Source: Bacteroidota bacterium
GTDB lineage: Bacteria; Bacteroidota; Bacteroidia; Bacteroidales; Dysgonomonadaceae
Length of the DNA: 64,000 bases
Direction of reading: 5' to 3'
NCBI GenBank assembly: GCA_023388315.1
Contig: JAEWGM010000041.1
Location: 1-64,000 of the forward strand
Position numbers and translations under genes: made by a program. Below, in pieces: positions 24,530 to 32,666 of this stretch. The number at the start of each line of letters is the position of its first letter. The first letter of the stretch is position 1. Below the pieces are notes generated by a model. It made no database searches and had not been told where the DNA came from. It saw only the letters and a program-made list of their open reading frames with translations.

Positions 24530-25687
24530 ATGAAAGAGGTGAATAAAAACAACGTATACCAAGACGCACAGGTTATTAAAAAAGCTTTGTTAGGCGATAT
24601 TGATGCCGAAAAGGAGATAGAGAACCGTTCCGAAAAAACTCCGCAATTGCGTAAGATATATGAAGATTTAAACAAGAAAGGAGCTCTCTTGGAAAGGTTT
24701 GAATCCCAAAAAAAGTTCTCCGCCGAAAAAGGATTTATAAAGTTCCGCTTAAAAATCAACGAGAAAAAACTCCAAATAAAGCACATATTACAATGGGCCG
24801 GAGTAGCGGCGTGTTTTGTTTTAGCGTTGAGCATTTCGCTGTGGTTATCGCAACCCAAACCGAATATGGCCACAAATAGTGACTCCACCCTGTCCGTTGG
24901 AGAAAAAAAAGCGGTGTTAACCTTGGCCGATGGACGCACGGTGGCAGTTGATTCTATGGATATTTTGCTGAAAGAAAAAGACGGAACCGAAATCTCGTAT
25001 AAAGATGGTGCCTTGGTTTATAATACCTCCACAAAAGGTGGCGAAGTGATGTATAACGAATTAAGCGTTCCAATGGGTGGCGAAAGCTTTTTGATACTGG
25101 CCGATGGCACAAAAGTTTGGCTGAACTCATGGACCAAAATCCGCTATCCGGTAAATTTCTCGCAGAACGTAAGAGAGGTGTATGTAGAAGGCGGAGCTTA
25201 TTTCGATGTGGTAAAATCCGATGTTGCATTTGTGGTGAACACTCCTTTTGGCAAGGTTGATGTGTTGGGAACAACTTTTGGCATTGAGGCTTATGCTTCG
25301 GATTCTCTTTCTTACACAACCTTAGCCTCCGGAAGCGTAAGCTTTACTGCCGAAGGCCAGCGCCCGATGATGCTGTCCTCCCCCGGTGAGCAGGTGGTTG
25401 TTTCCAAATCGGGGAATATGCGAAAAAGAGTGGTTAATATAGATGAATATATCGGTTGGAAGGATGGAATATACGTTTTCAAGATAAAAACTTTGGCGGA
25501 AATTATGACTCAACTGGAGAGATGGTATGACATAGAAGTTTCTTATGAGCCTTACTCTTTAAAACAAATACCCTTTACAGGAAACTTGAAACGATACGAT
25601 TCCATTGAAATTTTATTGGAAGCCTTGTCCAGAGCTGAAAATATAAAATATAGAGTGGAAGGTAAAAACGTAGTTTTATATAAATAA
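24530..25687 (+). CDS. FecR-type anti-sigma factor
   Basis: This is a 385-residue inner-membrane protein. A cytoplasmic N-terminal segment of about 85 residues (sigma binding) is followed by one membrane helix (residues about 86-107, WAGVAACFVLALSISLWL). The periplasmic FecR domain follows (SVPMGGESFLILADGTKVWLNS, YVEGGAYFDVVKS, VNTPFGKVDVLGTTF), and then a DUF4974-like C-terminal domain (IMTQLERWYDIEVSYEP). That last domain docks with the STN domain of the partner SusC in this class of systems. It sits 67 bases after the sigma gene and 20 bases before susC. Confidence 0.94.
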   Translation: MKEVNKNNVYQDAQVIKKALLGDIDAEKEIENRSEKTPQLRKIYEDLNKKGALLERFESQKKFSAEKGFIKFRLKINEKKLQIKHILQWAGVAACFVLALSISLWLSQPKPNMATNSDSTLSVGEKKAVLTLADGRTVAVDSMDILLKEKDGTEISYKDGALVYNTSTKGGEVMYNELSVPMGGESFLILADGTKVWLNSWTKIRYPVNFSQNVREVYVEGGAYFDVVKSDVAFVVNTPFGKVDVLGTTFGIEAYASDSLSYTTLASGSVSFTAEGQRPMMLSSPGEQVVVSKSGNMRKRVVNIDEYIGWKDGIYVFKIKTLAEIMTQLERWYDIEVSYEPYSLKQIPFTGNLKRYDSIEILLEALSRAENIKYRVEGKNVVLYK

Positions 25688-25707
25688 CTTGAAATGTTAG
25701 TAATTAT

Positions 25708-28700
25708 ATGCGTATGAAAATTTTCGAATTTATTAAGTGGGGCTTGTCAAAAGAGTGGAAATCCACTATAATGGCATTCGGTGTTGTCGGAATATTACTT
25801 TTCGGCGCTATGCCTGAAATGATGGCCGCCGATAACGGAAAAGACTCTGTTTCCTTGAATCTGAAAAATGTGAGTGTCGAGGAATTTGTGGAGGTAATGA
25901 AACAGAAAACGGGTGTGGATTATTTGTACAACGCCCTGTTGTTTCAAAACACAAAACCCATCAGTGTGCAAGCCAACGGAGAGCCTTGGCAATCTGTGCT
26001 AAAAAGAGTTTTGGAACAAGAAGGGTTCACGTATGACTTTAAAAACGGCATCGTGGCGATAAGGCAAATGCCAATTACACAGCCACAACCACAACCTTTT
26101 GTAATTTATGGATACATATATGATACAATGGATATTCCCATCACAGGAGCATCCGTAGTGTTGCAGGGAACAACCATTGGTGTTTCGTCGGACTACGACG
26201 GATATTTCACCCTTCAAGTACCACAAGAAACGGACACACTCATTGTAAGTTTCATTGGTATGAAAACCCAATACATCAAACTGAACCGCTCAAGAAGCGA
26301 ATACATTGTGAGGTTGCACGAGGATGTAGCTACCTTGCAAGATGTGGTGATAACCGGATATGGAAATATCGAAAAAAGAAACTATACCGGCGCCATAACA
26401 ACCATAAAAGCCGAAGATGTGATAACGCCCGGTGCCAGCACTATCGACCAAATGCTGCAAGGAGTGGTGCCGGGAATGTTGGTGCAAAACGTAGGCGGAA
26501 TGTTGGGCACCTCACCCAAAATTAGGGTTCGGGGAACCTCAACATTGTTGGGAAGCCAAGAACCCGTATGGGTTGTTGACGGAGTCATTCAACGCAATCC
26601 CCGTCCGTTTAACTCGGAAGAAAACACCCGATTTTCATTGGATGTTAACGATGTGAGCAAATTGGCAGGCAACGCCATTTCGTGGCTAAACCCGCACGAT
26701 ATTGAAACCATTACCATTCTTAAAGACGCGTCGGCAACGGCAATCTACGGTTCTCAAGCAGCTAACGGTGTAATAGTTATTACTACAAAAAAAGGAACCC
26801 CGGGCAAAGTAAGCATCGGTTATAATGTGGACCTTACCATTGGCCAGCGTCCCGGCTATGGGTTGTACGATAGAATGAACTCGCAAGAAATAATGGAGTT
26901 CTCCAAAGAAATGATTGACGCGCGAGTTAGTTATCCCACCCCAATTTTACCCATTGGGTATGCCGGGCTTAGGGAAAGATTTATGAACAAAGAGATTACT
27001 TTTGAAGAGATGAACGCCGAATATCAAAAAATGGCGCGTCAGAATACCGATTGGTTCGGAATGCTATTCAGAAACTCTTTTAATCACCGCCATTCGTTAA
27101 GCATTAGCGGAGGCTCCGATAAAATTGCCAACCGCACGTCTTTAAGCGTGGATGAACAAAAAGGGGAGGCGAAAGGCAATAATTTATCGAGTGTAAGCGT
27201 ATTCTCCAATACGGAAATTCGTTTGAGCGACAACTTTTTGATTAACTGGACCGTGAACGGAGGTTTAAGAAAAGTGGCCGGCTTTGCTTATGGCGTTAAT
27301 CCGTTCGATTATGCATATAATACAACCAGAGCCATACCGGCATATAACGATGACGGCACCTATTACTTCCACGAAAAATGGGGGATGTCCAGCAATTCAA
27401 TTCAAAACAAAAACAGTTACAACTACAATATTTTTAACGAATTAGATAATACCGGCAGCACCAGCGAAACTCGCGATTGGGGTACAACGGTGGATGTAAA
27501 TTGGGATATATTCCCTAAATTGAAATACCAAGGCGTGGTTTCATACGGCTCCTCATCGGTGGAATCCAAAGAATACGCCACGGAGCGCTCCTTTTATATG
27601 ACCCAAATACGCGGCTATGAATATGGAACGGCGCTGCCCAATTCTAACGAAGAAAAAGGTTCACGCGTTCCCTTCGGGGGAGTGTTAAATAAAGGGTTGT
27701 CTTCGGTTTCGGCAATCACCGTAAGAAATAGCTTAACCTATTCGGATTACCTGAACGAAAAAAATATGCTGCTCCTAACTGCCGGATTGGAAACAAACTC
27801 TACAAGAACCACAGGCGACATCAACTTGCGCTACGGATATTTGAGAGACAGAGGAGAAAGTTTCGCTCCCGTACCGCACACCATCTATTATTTAGGATAC
27901 GGAACCCCTCAACTAAACATGGAATACGCTGCGGGCTCAACAGAAATTTTAAACAGAAAAAACAACCTGTTGAGTACATACGCGCAGGCTGTGTATGCTT
28001 TTGACCAACGATATATCCTCAACCTTAGCGCAAGAATGGACGCTTCCAATAGGTTCGGACAAGACAAAAACAAGCGTTTTGCTCCCACTTGGTCGGCCGG
28101 TGTAAAATGGAACATTGGCAATGAGGCGTTATTGAAAGATGTGCATTGGTTGAATGTATTGGATGTCAGCGCTACCTACGGTTATCAAGGAAACGCGGTA
28201 GAATCCGTGTCTCCATACTTGATTGCCAGGGCAGCCGGCATACATCCGTACTATAAAACTCATACGTTGAATATTAACTCGTTGCCTTATCCAAACTTGG
28301 GTTGGGAAAAAACAGAGAGTTTTAACTTGGGAGTTAACACCGCTTTATGGGATGGAAGAGTCAACGCGAACTTCAACTATTATGTGAAAAATAGCGATGT
28401 GCTGTCTTCTCGCGACATTCCTTTCGAGAATGGTGTGGCTAACGCCATTGTATCGGGTTCAACAATGAAAAACTCAGGATATGAATTTGTGGTGGAATTT
28501 GTTCCCATAAGAACAACCGATTTCTCTTGGCATTTTTCCGTGAATTCTGCCATCGCGAAAAACGAAATCGTAAAAAACGACCGCATAAACACCATTAACG
28601 ATTACTTATCAGGCTCTGCCATCATAAGCGGCCAACCATTTTCCACGTTCTACTCCTATGAGTTTATTGGATTAGACAAAGAAAACGGAACACCTTTGTT

Positions 28701-29304
28701 TAAGAATATTGATTTGGAAAACGTTGCTTCCGTAACGGAATATTTGGTGCAAACAGGCAAATTTACACCCGATTTTTCGGGCGGTTTCAACACAATGGTG
28801 AAGTACAAAAACTGGAGTATGTACGCGCTGTTTTCTCTTCAATGGGGAGGCAGCAACAGGTTGCCCGAGGTGTATCACGCCACGTATAACTTAGGAGTTC
28901 CCACCCCGGAGCAAAACCTGTCTCGCAAGATAAAAGACCGTTGGAGAAATCCAAACGACAACACCATCATCCCCTCCATTCCTGGTATCGGAAAAACCAT
29001 TGTTCCGCTTCCGCAGGAAGGTGCTGTGTTCACAAGAAAAACGGCCAATCCGTATCATATGTACAATATGTCGGACATAATGGTGGCGAGAACCGACCTT
29101 ATCAGATGTAACTCCATTTCGTTAGAGTATGAGTTTGGGCACGAGTTGTTGGAAAACCTCAGGGTGAGAAGATTACTGTTGAAAGGGACTATGCAAAATC
29201 CGTTTATGTGGGTGCGAGATAAAAAATGGGAAGGCATAGACCCTGAAACGGCTTCGTGGCCGGTGAGGCGTACAACTTCTCTATCGGTGCAAGTTATTTT
29301 TTAA
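25708..29304 (+). CDS. SusC/RagA family TonB-dependent receptor with STN signalling domain
   Basis: This 1198-residue outer-membrane transporter has, in order: a signal region to about residue 40 (MPEMMAADNG), an STN (secretin/TonB short) domain at about 45-115, a carboxypeptidase-regulatory-like domain at about 130-205 (GYIYDTMDIPITGASVVLQG), the plug (LQDVVITGYGNIEKRNYTGA, VWVVDGVIQ, DASATAIYGSQAANGVIVITT) and a 22-strand barrel to the end. The STN domain means it can signal to the FecR/ECF pair just upstream. An ATG two codons later (25714) is an alternative start. The substrate is unknown. Confidence 0.95.
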   Translation: MRMKIFEFIKWGLSKEWKSTIMAFGVVGILLFGAMPEMMAADNGKDSVSLNLKNVSVEEFVEVMKQKTGVDYLYNALLFQNTKPISVQANGEPWQSVLKRVLEQEGFTYDFKNGIVAIRQMPITQPQPQPFVIYGYIYDTMDIPITGASVVLQGTTIGVSSDYDGYFTLQVPQETDTLIVSFIGMKTQYIKLNRSRSEYIVRLHEDVATLQDVVITGYGNIEKRNYTGAITTIKAEDVITPGASTIDQMLQGVVPGMLVQNVGGMLGTSPKIRVRGTSTLLGSQEPVWVVDGVIQRNPRPFNSEENTRFSLDVNDVSKLAGNAISWLNPHDIETITILKDASATAIYGSQAANGVIVITTKKGTPGKVSIGYNVDLTIGQRPGYGLYDRMNSQEIMEFSKEMIDARVSYPTPILPIGYAGLRERFMNKEITFEEMNAEYQKMARQNTDWFGMLFRNSFNHRHSLSISGGSDKIANRTSLSVDEQKGEAKGNNLSSVSVFSNTEIRLSDNFLINWTVNGGLRKVAGFAYGVNPFDYAYNTTRAIPAYNDDGTYYFHEKWGMSSNSIQNKNSYNYNIFNELDNTGSTSETRDWGTTVDVNWDIFPKLKYQGVVSYGSSSVESKEYATERSFYMTQIRGYEYGTALPNSNEEKGSRVPFGGVLNKGLSSVSAITVRNSLTYSDYLNEKNMLLLTAGLETNSTRTTGDINLRYGYLRDRGESFAPVPHTIYYLGYGTPQLNMEYAAGSTEILNRKNNLLSTYAQAVYAFDQRYILNLSARMDASNRFGQDKNKRFAPTWSAGVKWNIGNEALLKDVHWLNVLDVSATYGYQGNAVESVSPYLIARAAGIHPYYKTHTLNINSLPYPNLGWEKTESFNLGVNTALWDGRVNANFNYYVKNSDVLSSRDIPFENGVANAIVSGSTMKNSGYEFVVEFVPIRTTDFSWHFSVNSAIAKNEIVKNDRINTINDYLSGSAIISGQPFSTFYSYEFIGLDKENGTPLFKNIDLENVASVTEYLVQTGKFTPDFSGGFNTMVKYKNWSMYALFSLQWGGSNRLPEVYHATYNLGVPTPEQNLSRKIKDRWRNPNDNTIIPSIPGIGKTIVPLPQEGAVFTRKTANPYHMYNMSDIMVARTDLIRCNSISLEYEFGHELLENLRVRRLLLKGTMQNPFMWVRDKKWEGIDPETASWPVRRTTSLSVQVIF

Positions 29305-29322
29305 TACGTTAATTCTATCATA

Positions 29323-30747
29323 ATGAAAAAAATATATACTACAATATTTATCCTGTGCGCTTTTTTGATTAGCGGATGCGACGACTTTTTACAAGAAGAA
29401 TCGCGGGATGAGGTGAAAGTTCAAACTATTCAGGATTTTGGCGAACTCTTGCTGGGATCGGGGTATCCGGATACCGGAAATCCTATATTTGCTTGCCTAT
29501 ACACAATGGATGACGACCTGGAAGTGGATGAAGATATGCTACGCCCAAATGATGATGTAGGGCTGTTGGCACATTTTGCTTGCTTTACTTGGCAACCCGA
29601 TATGTGGGACAAGGAAGTAAAAATGTCGGAGCCTTACACCCCGTCTTATAACCGCATAATGGGCTGCAATGCCGTTTTAGACGGAATTGACGACGCGTTG
29701 GGAGGCAATTACGGAAACGGAGAAGTAGAAAGGGCTAGAGTAAAAGCCGAAGCATTAACTGTAAGAGCCTATTTCTATTTCAACTTGGTAAACTTGTTTG
29801 GTAAGCCGTATCACACCGATAAAACATCTCTCGGCGTTCCGCTTAAATTGGTTTCGGGGTTAAAAGAAGAGGGATTTGAGCGCGCTACTGTGGAGGAAGT
29901 GTATAATCAAATCGTATCCGACTTGGAAACAGCCTCTTCGTTATTAGAGAATTTACCTAAAACTCGGGGCGATTTTAGAATAAATTATCCATCGGTAAAC
30001 ATCATTCTGTCCAGAGTATATCTTTTTATGGAAAGATGGGACGATGCCGTAAAAGCGGCAGACAAAGCCATTAAATCGGGCGGAGATTTAACCGATTATA
30101 CCAAGATTCAAGATACGGAAGGTTTTTATTTCACCAGCTACGATCATTCTGAAGTGGAATGGATATACGGAGCCGACAATAAATCGGTGGGAATGGCCAT
30201 TATGACGCCTTCAAAAGATTTATTGTCGCAGTTTGACCCGGATGACCGTCGGTTCGACTTGTATTTCGGGATGGACGATTATTATTACACATTTGTCGTG
30301 AAAAAGCAAAATAGTTTGAATCAGGCGCTTCCGGCCAACGTTCTCAGAACTTCCGAAGCATATTTAAACAGAGCGGAAGCATACGCTAAAGCCGGCAAAA
30401 GTGCCGAGGCGCTGAAAGATTTAAACGAACTCAGAAAAAATAGAATCATCGGATACACGCCGGTAACCACCGCTGACGCGCAAACTTTATTAGAAGACAT
30501 TAGATTGGAAAGACGCAAAGAACTGTGTTTCGAAGAGCACAGATGGTTCGATTTAAGACGCTATGGAATGCCATCCATCTCGCATAAATTTAAATCAAAA
30601 ATCGGAGATAATTGGAAAGTATATACGCTCAAAGAAAACGATCCGTTGTACACGTTGCCTATACCCCAAATTTGTATAGAACGTAATCCGGCATTGGAGC
30701 AAAACACATCCCGAAAGGAACCGTTGCGTGTGGGAGTTGACGAATAA
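29323..30747 (+). CDS. SusD/RagB family substrate-binding lipoprotein
   Basis: This 474-residue lipoprotein has a signal ending LISGC (lipidated Cys about residue 19). The helical TPR-like SusD fold is indicated by the segments AEALTVRAYFYFNLVNLFGKPY, FRINYPSVNIILSRVYLFM, AYLNRAEAYAKAGKSAEALKDLNELR and the C-terminal LEDIRLERRKELCFEEHRWFDLRRYG. SusD proteins cap the SusC barrel and bind the nutrient, a glycan or peptide. It lies 18 bases after susC. Conservation of these helices supports the family, not the ligand. Confidence 0.95.
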   Translation: MKKIYTTIFILCAFLISGCDDFLQEESRDEVKVQTIQDFGELLLGSGYPDTGNPIFACLYTMDDDLEVDEDMLRPNDDVGLLAHFACFTWQPDMWDKEVKMSEPYTPSYNRIMGCNAVLDGIDDALGGNYGNGEVERARVKAEALTVRAYFYFNLVNLFGKPYHTDKTSLGVPLKLVSGLKEEGFERATVEEVYNQIVSDLETASSLLENLPKTRGDFRINYPSVNIILSRVYLFMERWDDAVKAADKAIKSGGDLTDYTKIQDTEGFYFTSYDHSEVEWIYGADNKSVGMAIMTPSKDLLSQFDPDDRRFDLYFGMDDYYYTFVVKKQNSLNQALPANVLRTSEAYLNRAEAYAKAGKSAEALKDLNELRKNRIIGYTPVTTADAQTLLEDIRLERRKELCFEEHRWFDLRRYGMPSISHKFKSKIGDNWKVYTLKENDPLYTLPIPQICIERNPALEQNTSRKEPLRVGVDE

Positions 30748-30775
30748 AAATTGCCAAATCACTAAATTTAACATT

Positions 30776-31693
30776 ATGAATAAGATTATATTAAGCATCA
30801 TTTTGGCACTCGCGCTTGTTTCCTGCGCCAGTGATTTAAGCATAAGCGAAATTGAACCTCTTACCCCCGATTACGAACTGCCTCAGGGTAAGTCGCCCGC
30901 CGATTCGCGCATCGTGGAGCTATATGAAAAATACGGCACGTATGTTTTGTACGAATTTCCCGAAAAAGATTTTAACTGGAAATTGATTGACACAAGCTTG
31001 GGAGAGCCTGAAACCCCGCCCGTAACTTATTCCTACAAACCCGCAGTCCCCGCCTATGCCGGAGATATATTGGATTTGTTGGAAAAATCGTGGTTTCGTT
31101 TTTGTAAGGATGAGTTCCTAAAGAAATATTTTCATCAGAAAGTGTTTTTGGTGTCTGCCCTTCAACAAGGCGAAATGGATGAAGAAGATGAGTATCGGTT
31201 TATAGACTTCCTGATAGAAACCCATCATATGGTCATCAGCAATTGCTCAGAAAAAATCAGAGATAAGTCGGACTACGAAATGAGAGAACTTAGAATTTCT
31301 TTACAAGAGTCTCTTTTAAATAGCTGGATGTACGATAAAATAGGAGAGGCGCCCAATGACTTTTTCAAAGTGAGCAGCTATACCTCGCACGCAATAGATT
31401 ATGACCCGGATTCGGAAGACTTCACCAGAACAAGAGGATTTATTTTTGCCGATAAATACGGTTACGAGTGGAGCACATATTTAATGGGAGCGGACTTTCC
31501 GGAATATTCAAAATGGGATATGGATCAAGATTTATATCACTATATCTATGCCTTAATCACTCGCACATCCGCGGAATGGGCAGACGACTTAACCTATCCG
31601 TTGGTAAAAGAAAAATACGATATCCTAATAAAATTTTTCTTAGAGAAGTACGGCTTAGATATTCAAGCAATGGGTAACGCGGATTACAATTAA
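30776..31693 (+). CDS. Lipoprotein related to TonB-associated zinc metallohydrolases, catalytic motif lost
   Basis: This 305-residue lipoprotein (start at ATG 30776; signal MNKIILSIILALALVSCAS with Cys17) sits 28 bases after susD. Segments such as ELYEKYGTYVLYEF, SWFRFCKDEFLKKYFHQKVFLVSAL and the C-terminal KYDILIKFFLEKYGLDIQAM resemble the substrate-import-associated zinc metallohydrolase lipoproteins found beside SusC/SusD genes (recalled family). At the place where the family has HExxH, this protein reads QESLLN (residues 177-182), so zinc catalysis is unlikely. It may keep a binding role. The family call is by recall and moderate. Confidence 0.65.
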   Translation: MNKIILSIILALALVSCASDLSISEIEPLTPDYELPQGKSPADSRIVELYEKYGTYVLYEFPEKDFNWKLIDTSLGEPETPPVTYSYKPAVPAYAGDILDLLEKSWFRFCKDEFLKKYFHQKVFLVSALQQGEMDEEDEYRFIDFLIETHHMVISNCSEKIRDKSDYEMRELRISLQESLLNSWMYDKIGEAPNDFFKVSSYTSHAIDYDPDSEDFTRTRGFIFADKYGYEWSTYLMGADFPEYSKWDMDQDLYHYIYALITRTSAEWADDLTYPLVKEKYDILIKFFLEKYGLDIQAMGNADYN

Positions 31694-31728
31694 GAAAACA
31701 ACAAAATACAACGATTATATTATAAAAG

Positions 31729-32649
31729 ATGGAAGAACCAATCGTAAAGGTAGAGAATTTATCGCACCGTTACAGTATTCAATGGGCGATTCGTAACATT
31801 AGTTTCGAAATCAGCCGAAACGGAATATACGGTTTACTTGGCTCAAACGGTGCCGGAAAATCCACTACGATGAATATTATGTGTGGGGTGTTAAAACCGA
31901 CAGAGGGAGAAGTGTTTATCAAGGGTATAAATATGCGGGAAGACCCCATCGCGGCAAAACGCCACATAGGTTTTTTGCCGCAAAAGCCCCCACTGCTTAC
32001 GGATTTAACCGTGGAAGAATACCTTACGCATTGCGCCAATATGCGGCAAGTTCCCCGAAAAGAGGTGAAACCATCTGTGGATAGGGTACTGGAACGCTGC
32101 GGAATAACCCATTTTCGCAAAAGGTTAATAAAAAACCTTTCCGGAGGCTACCAGCAACGTGTAGGCATAGCGCAAGCCATCATCCACAATCCCAACTTTG
32201 TGGTGTTAGATGAGCCCACCAACGGGTTAGACCCCAATCAAATAATCGAGATTCGCCATCTTATTAGACAAATTGCTGAAGAACGAACAGTTATTTTATC
32301 CACACACATTCTGTCGGAAGTGCACGCTACGTGCGACCATATTTGGATGATAGAAGAAGGGGCTTTGGTTTTTTCCGGCTCTGTGGACGAATTTGATAGT
32401 TACATCACGCCAAACACCATTTACGCTTCCATGATGAATATGCCTACGGAGGAAGACCTTATGTCCATTCCCGGCATTTTAAGGGTTGACGAATTGGGAG
32501 GGCCTAAATATCGCCTTCATTTTTCCGATGCTCACGCAGCAATGGAAAAGGTGATAGAAACCAGCGTTGCCAACGGTTGGAGGCTAAATGAAATCACCCT
32601 CGAAAAGAGTTCGTTGAATGAAATTTTCGCGGAATTATCTAAAAAATAA
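31729..32649 (+). CDS. ABC transporter ATP-binding protein (GldA/CcmA-like)
   Basis: This 306-residue ATPase has Walker A LLGSNGAGKSTTMN (residues about 37-50), signature LSGGYQQRVGIAQAI, Walker B NFVVLDEPTNGLDPNQ and switch H in ILSTHILSEV. The C-terminal extension of about 80 residues is like that of GldA-type and ABC-2 export ATPases. It pairs with the membrane fusion protein 17 bases downstream, and both belong to the ECF-SusCD operon. It should energise an inner-membrane ABC-2 transporter; direction and cargo are unknown. Confidence 0.93.
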   Translation: MEEPIVKVENLSHRYSIQWAIRNISFEISRNGIYGLLGSNGAGKSTTMNIMCGVLKPTEGEVFIKGINMREDPIAAKRHIGFLPQKPPLLTDLTVEEYLTHCANMRQVPRKEVKPSVDRVLERCGITHFRKRLIKNLSGGYQQRVGIAQAIIHNPNFVVLDEPTNGLDPNQIIEIRHLIRQIAEERTVILSTHILSEVHATCDHIWMIEEGALVFSGSVDEFDSYITPNTIYASMMNMPTEEDLMSIPGILRVDELGGPKYRLHFSDAHAAMEKVIETSVANGWRLNEITLEKSSLNEIFAELSKK

Positions 32650-32666
32650 CTATCAAAAGCATCTCT

